Assembly: GCA_015521085.1 (NCBI GenBank)
Contig: WAOW01000006.1
Span: 1 to 64,000 of the forward strand
Reading direction: 5' to 3'
DNA: 64,000 nucleotides
DNA from: Candidatus Thermodiscus eudorianus
GTDB lineage: Archaea; Thermoproteota; Thermoprotei_A; Sulfolobales; Acidilobaceae
Shown here: one piece after another, positions 14,893 through 23,628 of the stretch
Numbering within the stretch: the first letter of the stretch is position 1
Layout: every line of letters starts with the position of its first letter
Program-made: the position numbers and the translations under genes
Notes under the pieces: model-generated
What the model was told of the DNA's origin: nothing
What the model saw: the letters and a program-made list of their open reading frames with translations, nothing else
The model's database searches: none

Positions 14893-15777
14893 TCACTTTT
14901 TGACCCAGACGACGCCCTTCTTCTCCAGGCCAGCCTCTATCAGGCCGCGTCCAGCGAGGCATGCTAGGGCTCCTCGGAGGCTCTGCTCTACCAGGAACAT
15001 CGCGCCTGGAGAGCCAGCCTTGGAGGCGTCATCCACCAGCCTGTGGAGGATCTCCTCGAACGAGACTGGCTCCTCCAGCGACTCGACCAGCCTTGAGAGG
15101 AATGAGTCTAGGACCCGCATGTTAGCCCGGACCAGCTCGCGCCCCTCACCCTCCTCCAACACGGGCCCGTGGCCCGGGACCAACACCCGGAAGCTGGCTC
15201 CGAGTAGCTTGGCCAGGCTGTCCCTAGCCTTGCATGGATCCCTATGGTATGGCAGTAGGTAGGCTTCGAGGACCCTCTCGCCGAACACGGCATCGGCCGC
15301 GTAGAGGACCCCGTCTGGCGTGAGCACGCCGATCTGGCCGGGCGTGTGGCCTGGGAGGTGTAGGGTCTCCAGGGGACCCACCCGGCTGCCGCAGTCGAAG
15401 GCTTCATCCACGCCCACAGCAACGGGCTTGTAGAGTAGTGCTTCCTGCCACTCCTCTAGTGGTAGACCGAAGGTCATTGACACGCGATACTCCGGGTGCT
15501 CTATGCCGGGCTTGTCCAGTCGGGAAGAGTAGATTTTCCCGATTCCTGTGTCCTTTGACAGGGATTCGAAGTGGTCACTGTGATAGTGCGTTACTACCGC
15601 CACAGCCTCGCCGCCGAGCTCCGCTAGTACCCTCTTAATCTGCTTGGCTCTCTTTGATCCATGCCCAGGGTCAATAACATACACGACTTCGTCGTTCACG
15701 TGGAATAGGGTCGAGGGAGACCCCCTGAGGAGGTAGGTTGAGTCGCCGAGCCTCATGAGCTTGTCAATAGCGCCCAA
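14893..15777 (-). CDS. Metallo-beta-lactamase fold hydrolase
   Basis: The 294-residue MBL-fold protein shows all metal motifs: VVTHYHSDHFESLS (HxHxDH), LHLPGHTPGQIG, VLYAADAVFG (bridging Asp) and VLVPGHGPVL. The last 70 residues (LSRLVESLEEPVSFEEILHR to VKK) form a helical C-terminal part of the LACTB2/glyoxalase II-like subgroup. Substrate could be a thioester, lactone or RNA; none is indicated. The TTG start at 15777 follows a short gap from the propeller-like gene. The AtuA operon begins 120 bp downstream on the same strand, so partial cotranscription with it is possible. Confidence 0.82.
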   Translation of the reverse strand: MGAIDKLMRLGDSTYLLRGSPSTLFHVNDEVVYVIDPGHGSKRAKQIKRVLAELGGEAVAVVTHYHSDHFESLSKDTGIGKIYSSRLDKPGIEHPEYRVSMTFGLPLEEWQEALLYKPVAVGVDEAFDCGSRVGPLETLHLPGHTPGQIGVLTPDGVLYAADAVFGERVLEAYLLPYHRDPCKARDSLAKLLGASFRVLVPGHGPVLEEGEGRELVRANMRVLDSFLSRLVESLEEPVSFEEILHRLVDDASKAGSPGAMFLVEQSLRGALACLAGRGLIEAGLEKKGVVWVKK

Positions 15778-15897
15778 ACTGCCATGCCACCAAGCTGGGA
15801 GAGCCGGCTGGAGAACTTAATAATGAGACCATATCCAAGGCAGTGCTCCGCTATCAATATTGTAGAGAGGGGGATTATCGGGTTGGCGGGAGGGTTA

Positions 15898-17493
15898 TCA
15901 TCTTCTATGGTAGAAGACTGCCAATACCAGAGCTATAACAGCCACGGCGATAGCCGCGTACCAGGGTTCCGGTACGGGCTCTGGTATAATGTTATCGTTT
16001 GCTGTGTAGACGGTTGGGTTGATGGAGTTCAATACTATGCATGTGAGGGGGCTCGATAGAGGCGTGTTTGTTGATGCCGCATAGGGGCCGTTGGTGGAGG
16101 GGTTTATGTCTGTCCTCTTGGTTATGGTGGCTATGCCTGTTAGGTCCTTCAAGACGGTTACCGGGGGCCAGCTTATGCTTCCCTGCCAGTCCAGCTGGTT
16201 TGATATCTCATTGCTGTAGAGTAGTAGGCCGACGTTGGGCCAGGCTGTGTTGGAGTAGCCCGTGGTCCCCATGGCGAACGTGTACCCGTTGTAGACGCTC
16301 CCGGTGAAGTACTCGCCACGGGGCTTGCTGTAGTCCGAAGACGTAGGCGCTGGGGCCATAGCCGCGCTCTCCACTGATCCATCGGGAGCTACCACAGCTA
16401 TCAGTGGATACTGGTTTCCGCTATAGCCGCTGTGCGCTAGGGAGCCGTATAGTACTATCCTATCACTACTGCCGGTGTCAGTATCGTATAGCGCTACTGC
16501 ATAGCCGTGGTCATCGTCGTCGTTGTCGAATACTACCACCCACTCGAAGGCTGGATTCCCCAAGGCCATGTCCTGGAGGTCCACCTTTATCAGCACGGGA
16601 TCACTGTCACTCCCCGTGCCCCAGTCTGTATAGGAGTTATCACTCTTCTCAGCGGCTATATACGCGTAGTAGGTGCCGTCCTCCTCGTTAACCAGCACAT
16701 CGTGGATGTATAGCCCGTTCAGGTACTTGATGACGTACGCTTGGGTGTAATCGTTGCTGCTAGGGTTCCACTTGAATAACGCTATGTGGCCCTGGGAATT
16801 GAGCGTTGCAATGACTACAAGGTCGCCATAGGAGTCTATGCTAATAGCGGCTGTTGTCACGCCGTTTTGATTCCAGACTTGGTAGTTACTGGCTATATAG
16901 TTCTCTATACTAAGGTCAGTTGGGTCTAATATCAGCATTACTGGATAGTTACCGTTGGAGTCCGCTGCAACGGCCAGCAATACCTTGCCATAGTATGGAT
17001 GGATCGCCAGTTCGAGGTCCTTTATCTCGCCTACATTATAGTATCTTATGGCGTTAAGCGTGTAGCTTCCCCCGGGTGATCCGCCTATCATGGCCACGAA
17101 GTAGTATTTGGTGGTTTCGTCACTGTACTGAGCGTATCCCCCTACGTATAGGTTCCCGTTGTCCTCGGCCGTGACCGCCGTTACAACTACATCTTGCGGT
17201 TCAGTACATGACCTGTCCTTCAGTAGCTTGAGCAGTTTATAGGCTGGAGGCTCTGTTGAGAGATCGCTGACAGCTATCCATCCAGAGTATCCTGAAGTTG
17301 CCGAATTATAGAAGCGTCCTCCTACGGCCAGTATGTTTCCTTGCGGGGAGTGCCCTCCTGTGAGGGTGTAGGAGTAGGGTAGGTTAACCTCTACGCTGTT
17401 GAAAAAATGTGATGTGTATGAGAGGGCCGTCACCGGGGCTAGCGTTATGACGACCAGTGTTAAGGCCACTAGGGCTCGCCTAGTTGTGTTCAT
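15898..17493 (-). CDS. Secreted propeller-like surface protein with PEP-TM-Arg C-terminus
   Basis: The 531-residue protein has an N-terminal signal (RALVALTLVVITLAPVTALS), then about 470 residues of repeated beta strands rich in Gly, Ser, Tyr and Asp with phrases such as GNLYVGGYAQYSD and DSYGDLVVIATLNSQGH. This suits a beta-propeller of YVTN/SBBP type. The end reads IIPEPVPEPWYAAIAVAVIA, completing a TM helix, and HRR, a layout like exosortase/archaeosortase sorting signals. No sortase gene is in the window, so simple membrane anchoring is equally possible. ATG at 17493 has a strong AAGGTGAT ribosome site. Function unknown; probably an extracellular binding or structural protein. Confidence 0.7.
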   Translation of the reverse strand: MNTTRRALVALTLVVITLAPVTALSYTSHFFNSVEVNLPYSYTLTGGHSPQGNILAVGGRFYNSATSGYSGWIAVSDLSTEPPAYKLLKLLKDRSCTEPQDVVVTAVTAEDNGNLYVGGYAQYSDETTKYYFVAMIGGSPGGSYTLNAIRYYNVGEIKDLELAIHPYYGKVLLAVAADSNGNYPVMLILDPTDLSIENYIASNYQVWNQNGVTTAAISIDSYGDLVVIATLNSQGHIALFKWNPSSNDYTQAYVIKYLNGLYIHDVLVNEEDGTYYAYIAAEKSDNSYTDWGTGSDSDPVLIKVDLQDMALGNPAFEWVVVFDNDDDDHGYAVALYDTDTGSSDRIVLYGSLAHSGYSGNQYPLIAVVAPDGSVESAAMAPAPTSSDYSKPRGEYFTGSVYNGYTFAMGTTGYSNTAWPNVGLLLYSNEISNQLDWQGSISWPPVTVLKDLTGIATITKRTDINPSTNGPYAASTNTPLSSPLTCIVLNSINPTVYTANDNIIPEPVPEPWYAAIAVAVIALVLAVFYHRR

Positions 17494-17546
17494 CTATGTA
17501 TCACCTTCCCGGGTATGGGTTTGTCTGTGGTGGAGGTGGCTCAACG

Positions 17547-17556
17547 GATTTATATA
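17547..17556 (-). promoter_or_regulatory. TATA box for the propeller-like surface protein
   Basis: On the - strand TATATAAATC lies 54-63 bp before the ATG at 17493. Transcription would start near 17530, leaving a leader that contains the GGTGAT ribosome binding site. Surrounding DNA to 17740 is AT-rich and also serves the divergent glycosylase gene. Confidence 0.6.
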
Positions 17557-17757
17557 GATTTTATTTAGTGGTTAGAATTGTTTATAAACCGCTTCAGCGC
17601 AGGGAGAATATATTTTCATGTAAGGATAATTACGAGTCCTATAAGAACTAGTATATAGAAATACTAATATATTATAACTAATAACCATTATATAATTCAT
17701 TGATAAATCCCCCCTTTAACTCATACACTATAACCTAGAGGCTAAAGGGTGACACCC

Positions 17758-18687
17758 ATGAAACCCAAACCCTACACCTTCACCTACATGCCAAAACCAC
17801 CATACTGGTTCACCGGGCACCTAGAGAGGTTCAGCCTACCCAATCGCCCGCTCCCATGGATATATGACTGGGGCGAGAAGTCGTGTAGGAGGCTCATAGG
17901 GTATAGGGAGGCGCTTGTCCCGGTAAAGGTGTACTTCCGGGGGGAGCCCTGGATGCCCTCCGTAAAAACCGTCATCTGGAGCCGTAGCGCGGAGCAGGCC
18001 AGAGGGCTCAACGAGGCGCTCCTAGAGTGTATACGGGCGCGCTTCGACTACAGGGAGTTCCTGGCCGTGTTGGATGGGTGGCCTAGGCTCCGCGTGCTTG
18101 CTGAGAAGTATCCTGGCTTGAGGCCTGGTCGGACTATGAGCCTTTACGAGGCCCTGGTTGACTCGGTTGTGAAGCAGAGGATAGCGTTGAGGATGGCGCT
18201 GCGTGTACAGTCTAGGCTCGTGTCCAGGTACGGGGCCAAGCTCGTCATGAAGGACGAGGTGTTCTATTCGTTCCCGCTACCAGAGGCTCTGGCGTCATCC
18301 AAGGTAGAGGACCTCTATGGCCTCGGGTTGACGCGTATGAAGGCTAGGGCCCTGAGGGAGATCGCGCTCGCAGAAGTCGAGGGGAGGCTTCCCAGCGTGG
18401 GAGAGGTTGTAAGGGACCCCCAAGGCAATATAGAGGAGTTGACCGGGCTATACGGGGTTGGGAGGTGGACTGCCGAGCTCTCCATAGCCATGGTCCATCC
18501 CAGGTTCCCAGTCGGCCCGGCTAGTGACCTGGCCGTTTCGAGGGGGCTTGAGAGGCTGCTTGGCTTGAAGCTGTCGGAGGCCCGCTTGAGGGAGTTGCTG
18601 GAGGATTTGGGGGATTACCTGGGGCTCATCATGTACTTGGCCGCCTACGACTACGAGTCCGCCAAGAAGAGGGGTAGGCAGGGCTAG
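17758..18687 (+). CDS. HhH-GPD DNA glycosylase, AlkA-like
   Basis: The 309-residue protein has the HhH-GPD fold of 3-methyladenine/8-oxoguanine glycosylases. LYEALVDSVVKQRIALRMAL is the conserved helix, ELTGLYGVGRWTAELSIAM is the helix-hairpin-helix, and GPASDLAVSRGLERLL holds the catalytic Asp. There is no Cys cluster for a 4Fe-4S centre and no HhH Lys (VGRWTAE has Arg/Trp), which favours a monofunctional AlkA-type enzyme. It would remove alkylated or deaminated bases. ATG 17758 has a GGGTGA site 6 nt upstream; a GTG at 17749 is the alternative. It ends in a 4-nt tail-to-tail overlap with the next gene. Confidence 0.8.
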   Translation: MKPKPYTFTYMPKPPYWFTGHLERFSLPNRPLPWIYDWGEKSCRRLIGYREALVPVKVYFRGEPWMPSVKTVIWSRSAEQARGLNEALLECIRARFDYREFLAVLDGWPRLRVLAEKYPGLRPGRTMSLYEALVDSVVKQRIALRMALRVQSRLVSRYGAKLVMKDEVFYSFPLPEALASSKVEDLYGLGLTRMKARALREIALAEVEGRLPSVGEVVRDPQGNIEELTGLYGVGRWTAELSIAMVHPRFPVGPASDLAVSRGLERLLGLKLSEARLRELLEDLGDYLGLIMYLAAYDYESAKKRGRQG

Positions 18688-19226
18688 CATGGGCGTGGCA
18701 GTATCCTCCTGTAGGCTACCGCCTTGCTATGCACCTGGGATAACTCCCTCCTGACAGTCTCTATGTCGTCGTCCGATAGCTCCCTCACGGGCTTCGCCGG
18801 CACGCCTAGGGCTAGTGTCCGCGGCGGTATCTCTTTGCCCGGCGGTACGAGGGCTCCAGCGGCTACTATCGCCTCCTCCCCTATCCTGGCCCCGTCGAGT
18901 ACTATCGCTCCTATGCCCACTAGGGCTCCATCCCCTACCGTGGCCCCGTGTATTATGGCCCCGTGGCTTACCAGCACGTTCCTGCCTATGGTGACCGGGT
19001 GCCCCTTTGGCGCCTCCACGAGACTGTTCTCCAGTATGGCGGTATCCCTGCCTATCTCCACCCTGTCGTCGTCTCCCCTTATTATGGTGCCGAAGAGGAC
19101 TACCGCGTTCTCCCCGATGCGGACGTCTCCGAAGACCCTGGCCATGGGGTCTATGTAGGCTGAGGGGTCGACCCGGGGCTTCAGCCCATTGTACGCGATT
19201 ATGTTACACGGGTAGCCGGGGTTCAT
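18684..19226 (-). CDS. Gamma-carbonic-anhydrase-like left-handed beta-helix protein
   Basis: The 180-residue hexapeptide-repeat protein carries the family's order of motifs: VFGDVRIGENAVVLFGTIIR, GDDDRVEIG, GHPVTIGRNVLVSHGAIIHG (two metal-type His in SHGAIIHG) and VPAKPVREL. It is similar to CamH/YrdA/PaaY proteins, which are trimers with zinc or iron sites between subunits. The third metal His would be that of GHPV. The enzyme may hydrate carbon dioxide, or like CaiE/PaaY act on thioesters. It sits head-to-tail with the acyl-CoA transferase gene on the same strand, which would fit either role. Confidence 0.8.
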   Translation of the reverse strand: MNPGYPCNIIAYNGLKPRVDPSAYIDPMARVFGDVRIGENAVVLFGTIIRGDDDRVEIGRDTAILENSLVEAPKGHPVTIGRNVLVSHGAIIHGATVGDGALVGIGAIVLDGARIGEEAIVAAGALVPPGKEIPPRTLALGVPAKPVRELSDDDIETVRRELSQVHSKAVAYRRILPRPC

Positions 19227-19311
19227 GGGGCTCGACCTCCATCCACGGGAGAGGGGACCCTCTAGCGATAATGTATTGCACGCCTATACCGGGGGCTGTC
19301 TATTTCCTCCA

Positions 19312-20820
19312 TCACAGTCTCATGTCCTTCTTGTCCCTGAAGCTTATGTGGAAGCTGAAGGCCTCCTCCAGCGCCACGGGGATGTGGCCCCCGTACTCCA
19401 ACGCCTTCCTGTAGTACCTGTATAGCTTGTCCCTGTAGTCTGGGTGGCTGCACCTTTCTATTATGAGCTCGGCCTTCTCCCTCGGGCTCAGCCCCCTCAG
19501 GTCGCAGACCCCCTGTTCCGTTACTATCACGTCCACGTCGTGGTCCGGCGTGTCCACGTGTGAGGCCATGGGTACTATGGAGCTCACGGCCCTGCCCTTG
19601 CGGGTGCTCGGGGTTATGAATATCGACAGGAGGGCTCCCCTGGCATAGTCCCCGCTCCCGCCGATCCCGTTTATTATCTTGGATCCTAGTACGTGGGTTG
19701 AGTTGACGTTGCCATAGATATCCACCTCTACGGCCGTGTTTATCGCTATGACGCGGAGCCTCCTGATCACCTCTATGTTATTGGTTATGTCCTGAGGCCT
19801 CAGGGTGATCGCCTCGATATAGTCTCTCGGGTTGCTGTAGAGCCTCTCCAGGTTCCTCGGAGTCAGCATGAGGCTCGTGCACGACATGGCCTCGGTCATG
19901 CCCTCATTGTACAAGTCTAGTAGGCTGTCCTGCACCACCTCGGTCCAAGCCGTGAGGCCCTTGAACCCAGCGTCCTTCAAGGCCTTGAACACCGCGTCGT
20001 TGACTGTGCCGACCCCGCTCTCCAGGGGGTAGAGTGATGGTGGTAGGCGGCCCGCTGAGACCTCCTCCTGTAGGAAGCTTAGGAGGTTCTCTGCTATCAT
20101 CTTCTCAACCCTACTGGGCTCGGCTGGCTCTCCCCCGTGGTCTATCCCCCTGCTCTCGACTATCGCCACTATCTTGTCCCTGGGGACCCTTACTAGGGGC
20201 GACCCGACCCTGTCGTCGACCCTCCTTATCGGTATGGGCTCCCCGTCGACAGGCCTGTATATGTCGTGTATCCCGTAGAGGTCTGGTGGGGAGTCCATGT
20301 TCACCTCTATAACCACGTAGTCGGCCATCTCGACCCATGCCGGGCCCGCGCCCACGCTGGCCGTGGGCACGAAGCCCTCCTCCAATACGAGGCTAGCCTC
20401 TACAACGGCCACGTCTATCCCGTCTATGAACCTGTGTAGGTGCCCTGTCTTCACCATGTAGGGCCACTCGCCGAGGTGGTAGTCCTGGAATGCGACGACG
20501 CCATCGTTTATCAGCTTTCTTAGCTTGGGGTTGTTCTGGTAGGGGTATCTCCTCGCCACGACGCCTTGGTCTACGAGCCTCTCGTCCATGTCGTAGGCGC
20601 TGGCCCCCGTCAGCACAATCAGCCTACCGTTCTCTCCTGCCAGGAGGCTTCCCAGCTCCTGGGGGAAGCTCTTGGGATACCCCACGCTTCCAAAGCCGCT
20701 GGTCCCCATGGATACGGTCTTCTTACCTCCCAGCTTCTCGTACAGTCTTCTAGCCGCGTTTTCGGGGTCTTGCAGTAGGTTGCAGAGGCTGTCCGGTATC
20801 CTGCCCTCCAGGCATGACAA
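19312..20820 (-). CDS. Acetyl-CoA hydrolase / succinyl-CoA:acetate CoA-transferase family
   Basis: The 502-residue member of the acetyl-CoA hydrolase/transferase family shows MGTSGFGSVGYPKSFPQEL, VEASLVLEEGFVPTASVGAG, AINTAVEVDIYGNVNSTHVL with the predicted catalytic Glu, and the oxyanion loop INGIGGSGDYARGA. TEQGVCDLRGLSPREKAELI is also diagnostic. The enzyme would move CoA between acetate and another acid, or hydrolyse acetyl-CoA. It starts with TTG at 20820. Next to a gamma-CA-like gene and the amino-acid importer, it suits fermentation or oxidation of amino acids. The direction of the reaction cannot be read from sequence. Confidence 0.85.
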   Translation of the reverse strand: MSCLEGRIPDSLCNLLQDPENAARRLYEKLGGKKTVSMGTSGFGSVGYPKSFPQELGSLLAGENGRLIVLTGASAYDMDERLVDQGVVARRYPYQNNPKLRKLINDGVVAFQDYHLGEWPYMVKTGHLHRFIDGIDVAVVEASLVLEEGFVPTASVGAGPAWVEMADYVVIEVNMDSPPDLYGIHDIYRPVDGEPIPIRRVDDRVGSPLVRVPRDKIVAIVESRGIDHGGEPAEPSRVEKMIAENLLSFLQEEVSAGRLPPSLYPLESGVGTVNDAVFKALKDAGFKGLTAWTEVVQDSLLDLYNEGMTEAMSCTSLMLTPRNLERLYSNPRDYIEAITLRPQDITNNIEVIRRLRVIAINTAVEVDIYGNVNSTHVLGSKIINGIGGSGDYARGALLSIFITPSTRKGRAVSSIVPMASHVDTPDHDVDVIVTEQGVCDLRGLSPREKAELIIERCSHPDYRDKLYRYYRKALEYGGHIPVALEEAFSFHISFRDKKDMRL

Positions 20821-20965
20821 TAGCGTGGCACCCGCTGGGTCTTGTATTGTATAGATGGTCTAAATATTGGAGGGCGGCTATTGTATGTAGGGTGTTTTGT
20901 ACCCGATACTTACGGGTCCAGCATTATATTCACATATGAAAACATATGGATAAAATAACGATGGA

Positions 20966-21022
20966 TTATAAATACAAGTGCAGGCACCATAAGGTTTAAA
21001 CCGAGCCATACCTGCTGAGGTG
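20966..21022 (+). promoter_or_regulatory. livK promoter and ribosome binding site
   Basis: A strong TATA box, TTATAAATA, lies at 20966-20974 and predicts a start near 20990-20993. A second weaker GTTTAAA is at 20994. GAGGTG at 21017-21022 is 8 nt from the TTG start at 21031. Upstream there is a CATATG-AAAA-CATATG palindrome (about 20933-20948) that might be an operator. Confidence 0.6.
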
Positions 21023-21030
21023 CGTATGCT

Positions 21031-22500
21031 TTGAGGAAGGGAATGCTCTTTGCAATGGTCCTGGTAGCGCTGATGCTCGCCGGTCCAGTGGCGTTCGCCG
21101 ACATGTACCCGGAGAGCGTGTCGGGCGACGTCATCAAGATCGGCATGACCATAAGCCTGTCGGGCAAGTTCGCTACCGAGGGCCAGCAGGCTCTATGCGG
21201 TGTGAAGGCTGTCATCAAATGGTATAACGACCAGGGAGGAGTCGATATAGGCGGTAAGAAGTACAAGCTACAGCTAGTCTACTACAACGACGAGTCCAGC
21301 AAGGACAACGTCGCATCCCTATACACGAAGCTCATAACGACAGACAAGGTAGACTTCCTACTAGCACCATACTCCAGCGGCCTCACCCTGGCAGCACTGC
21401 CAGTGGCAGAGCAGAACAACAAGCTCATCCTAAGCCACGGCGGTGCAAGCGACTCGATAGTCAGCAAGGGCTACTACTACATAGTCCAGGTACTCACACC
21501 CGCGAGCAGGTACCTGGAGCAGGCCGCTGTGCTAGTGCATGACAAGATACCCAACGCCAAGGTCGCCCTGATATTCGAGAACGCCGCCTTCGCCCAGGCC
21601 GTCAAGAAGGGACTCAAGAGCTACCTAGAGAAGTACGGTGTAAACGTGGTGTACGAGGCCGACTACGAGCCCGGGACCAGCGACTTCTCAGTCTACATAC
21701 AGTCGGCCAAGCAGAAGGGAGCCGATGTACTGCTGGGCGGCGGGCACTACGAGGATGGGAAGGCCCTGGTAAAGCAGGCCCATGACAGCGAGTGGAGCCT
21801 CAAGTTCATAGCAATCCTAGTAGCCCCTGCACAGCCGAAGTTCTACGACGAGCTAGGCGAGGGTATTGTGAACGGCGTAGCCTACCCAAGCCAGTGGAGC
21901 CCCAAGGCCAACTACAACCCACAGGCAGCACAGCAGGCCGGCCTAACCTGGGCTGGACCGACGATCGACGACTACCTGAACTACTTCCACCAGGTATGCC
22001 CAGACCTTGAATCGCCAGCCTACCAGTCAGCCGAGGCTGGAGCAGCCGTAGTCTACCTGGTCGAGGCCATCAAGAAGGCCAACGAGATGTTCGGCGCGGA
22101 CGCCATAAAGGACAGTGCAAAGGTCAGGGAGGCCTTCAACGACCTGAAGATAATGACGTTCTTCGGCCCGCTATGGATAGACCCAGACACCGGTAAACAA
22201 ATGGGACACCCAATGCTACTGATGCAGTGGCAGGGCAAGAACAGGGTCATCATATACCCGCCGGAGTACGCTGAGGCTAGCCCGCTGATAGCGGCCCCGA
22301 ACTGGCAGTTCGGCGGAGCCCCTGCTACGACGACGACCCAGGCTCCCGCGACTACAACGACCCAGCCCGCGTCACCGACTAAGACGACGACTACAACGAC
22401 TGCCGCCAAGGGTGGCATGTCCACGGGACTGGTAGCTAGTATAGTGATACTGATTATCATAATAGTTGCTGTCGCCTGGTATGCTATGAGCAAGAAATAA
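21031..22500 (+). CDS. livK: Branched-chain amino-acid-type ABC transporter substrate-binding protein
   Basis: The 489-residue periplasmic-binding type I protein has signal peptide GMLFAMVLVALMLAGPVAFA, then VIKIGMTISLSGKFATEGQQ, the LivK opening motif, and GADVLLGGGHYEDGKALVKQ. After about residue 425 comes a Thr-rich stalk (blocks of TTTT with Ala/Pro) and a C-terminal TM segment (LVASIVILIIIIVAVAWYAM) with a KK end. It is therefore tethered to the membrane from outside, unlike lipid-anchored bacterial LivK. It begins with TTG at 21031 behind a GAGGTG site. Ligand may be amino acids or another small carboxylate. A T-rich stop region separates it from the permeases and would give excess binding protein. 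Confidence 0.88.
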   Translation: MRKGMLFAMVLVALMLAGPVAFADMYPESVSGDVIKIGMTISLSGKFATEGQQALCGVKAVIKWYNDQGGVDIGGKKYKLQLVYYNDESSKDNVASLYTKLITTDKVDFLLAPYSSGLTLAALPVAEQNNKLILSHGGASDSIVSKGYYYIVQVLTPASRYLEQAAVLVHDKIPNAKVALIFENAAFAQAVKKGLKSYLEKYGVNVVYEADYEPGTSDFSVYIQSAKQKGADVLLGGGHYEDGKALVKQAHDSEWSLKFIAILVAPAQPKFYDELGEGIVNGVAYPSQWSPKANYNPQAAQQAGLTWAGPTIDDYLNYFHQVCPDLESPAYQSAEAGAAVVYLVEAIKKANEMFGADAIKDSAKVREAFNDLKIMTFFGPLWIDPDTGKQMGHPMLLMQWQGKNRVIIYPPEYAEASPLIAAPNWQFGGAPATTTTQAPATTTTQPASPTKTTTTTTAAKGGMSTGLVASIVILIIIIVAVAWYAMSKK

Positions 22501-22506
22501 ATATCA

Positions 22507-22542
22507 AATCTTTCTAATATTTTCTTTTAATTTCTTTTCATA
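22507..22542 (+). terminator. T-rich terminator or attenuator between livK and livH
   Basis: Directly after the livK stop come several T runs (TCTTTC, ATTTTC, TTTTAATTTCTTTTC). Archaeal RNA polymerase stops at such tracts without a hairpin. Some readthrough into livHMGF is likely; a TTAAATATCC box at about 22563-22572 may also provide a separate start. Confidence 0.5.
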
Positions 22543-22646
22543 TATATGAGCATCCTTGTAACCCTTAAATATCCACTGCCAAGGCAGAATACCCGAAAGA
22601 CAGGACACCGGAAACCCATGTGGATTGTGGGTAAAGGGGTGGATTC

Positions 22647-23621
22647 ATGGTAGACCTAGGAGAACTACTACGATTCACACTCCAAGGCCTACTCACAGGC
22701 TTCCTCTACGGCTCCGTCCTAGGAGTCGTCGCGGTAGGGCTCACACTCATCTGGGGCGTGATGAAGGTAGTCAACCTAGCACACGGCCACCTAGTAGTCC
22801 TCGGAAGCATGTTCGCAGCATACATCTTCATAGCAATGGGCCTAAACCCGATACTCATATTCATACTCTTCCTAGGCTTCGGAGCGATAATGGGCGCGAT
22901 ACTCTACTACTCCTCCATCCACAAGATCATCGGGAAGGTCGACGTGATAACGCTCAAGGAGGAAATGGCCACGCTGATGACGACCTTCGGCTTCGGAATC
23001 ACGCTCTTCGGCCTACACTACGTGATAAACCACTTCAAACCCGACTACAGCACCGAGCCCAGCCTATCCTGGAAGGCGACCATAGCCGGGAAATCCATCG
23101 TAAGCATACAGGCCATAAGCCTCGGAGAGGCGCCCTTCACCATCTCAATAACACAGATAGTCGCGGCCATACTAGCACTACTACTAGCACTAGCACTACA
23201 CCTACTCATAAACAAGACGACCCTAGGCCTCACCATAAGAGCCGTCGCACAGGACTCAAGGGCACTCGCGTTAGCGGGTATAAACCCCGTCAACATAAAA
23301 CTGGCGACAACCGTCATCTCCTCCAGCGTCGCTGTAGCGGCCGGAGTACTCTACATAATCTACACCGGCTCCGCCACGCCGGTGACAGAGTCGATCGTGG
23401 CCCCACTCAGCTTCGTCATAGTAGTCCTAGGAGGCCTCGGGAGCATACTAGGCACATACGCCGGGGGGCTGATACTAGGGATAATATACCAGGTCATAGT
23501 GTACTCAAGCCAGGCGTTCTTCGGCCAGCCGCAACAGGCCCTAGCCCTGGCAACGGCCTTCGCTATACTACTCATAATGCTGATCGTAAGGCCACAGGGC
23601 CTCTTCGGCAAGAGGGGGTGA
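22647..23621 (+). CDS. livH: Branched-chain amino-acid-type ABC transporter permease
   Basis: The 324-residue polytopic protein is of the LivH family. GLLTGFLYGSVLGVVAVGLT and LIWGVMKVVNLAHGHLVVLG are the characteristic first two helices; TLGLTIRAVAQDSRALALAG is the EAA-like cytoplasmic loop that contacts the ATPase. About eight TM helices are visible. ATG 22647 has a GGGGTGG site. It is followed after 7 bp by livM, which starts with GTG. It pairs with LivM to form the channel served by the upstream LivK. Confidence 0.9.
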   Translation: MVDLGELLRFTLQGLLTGFLYGSVLGVVAVGLTLIWGVMKVVNLAHGHLVVLGSMFAAYIFIAMGLNPILIFILFLGFGAIMGAILYYSSIHKIIGKVDVITLKEEMATLMTTFGFGITLFGLHYVINHFKPDYSTEPSLSWKATIAGKSIVSIQAISLGEAPFTISITQIVAAILALLLALALHLLINKTTLGLTIRAVAQDSRALALAGINPVNIKLATTVISSSVAVAAGVLYIIYTGSATPVTESIVAPLSFVIVVLGGLGSILGTYAGGLILGIIYQVIVYSSQAFFGQPQQALALATAFAILLIMLIVRPQGLFGKRG

Positions 23622-23628
23622 TGGAGCG

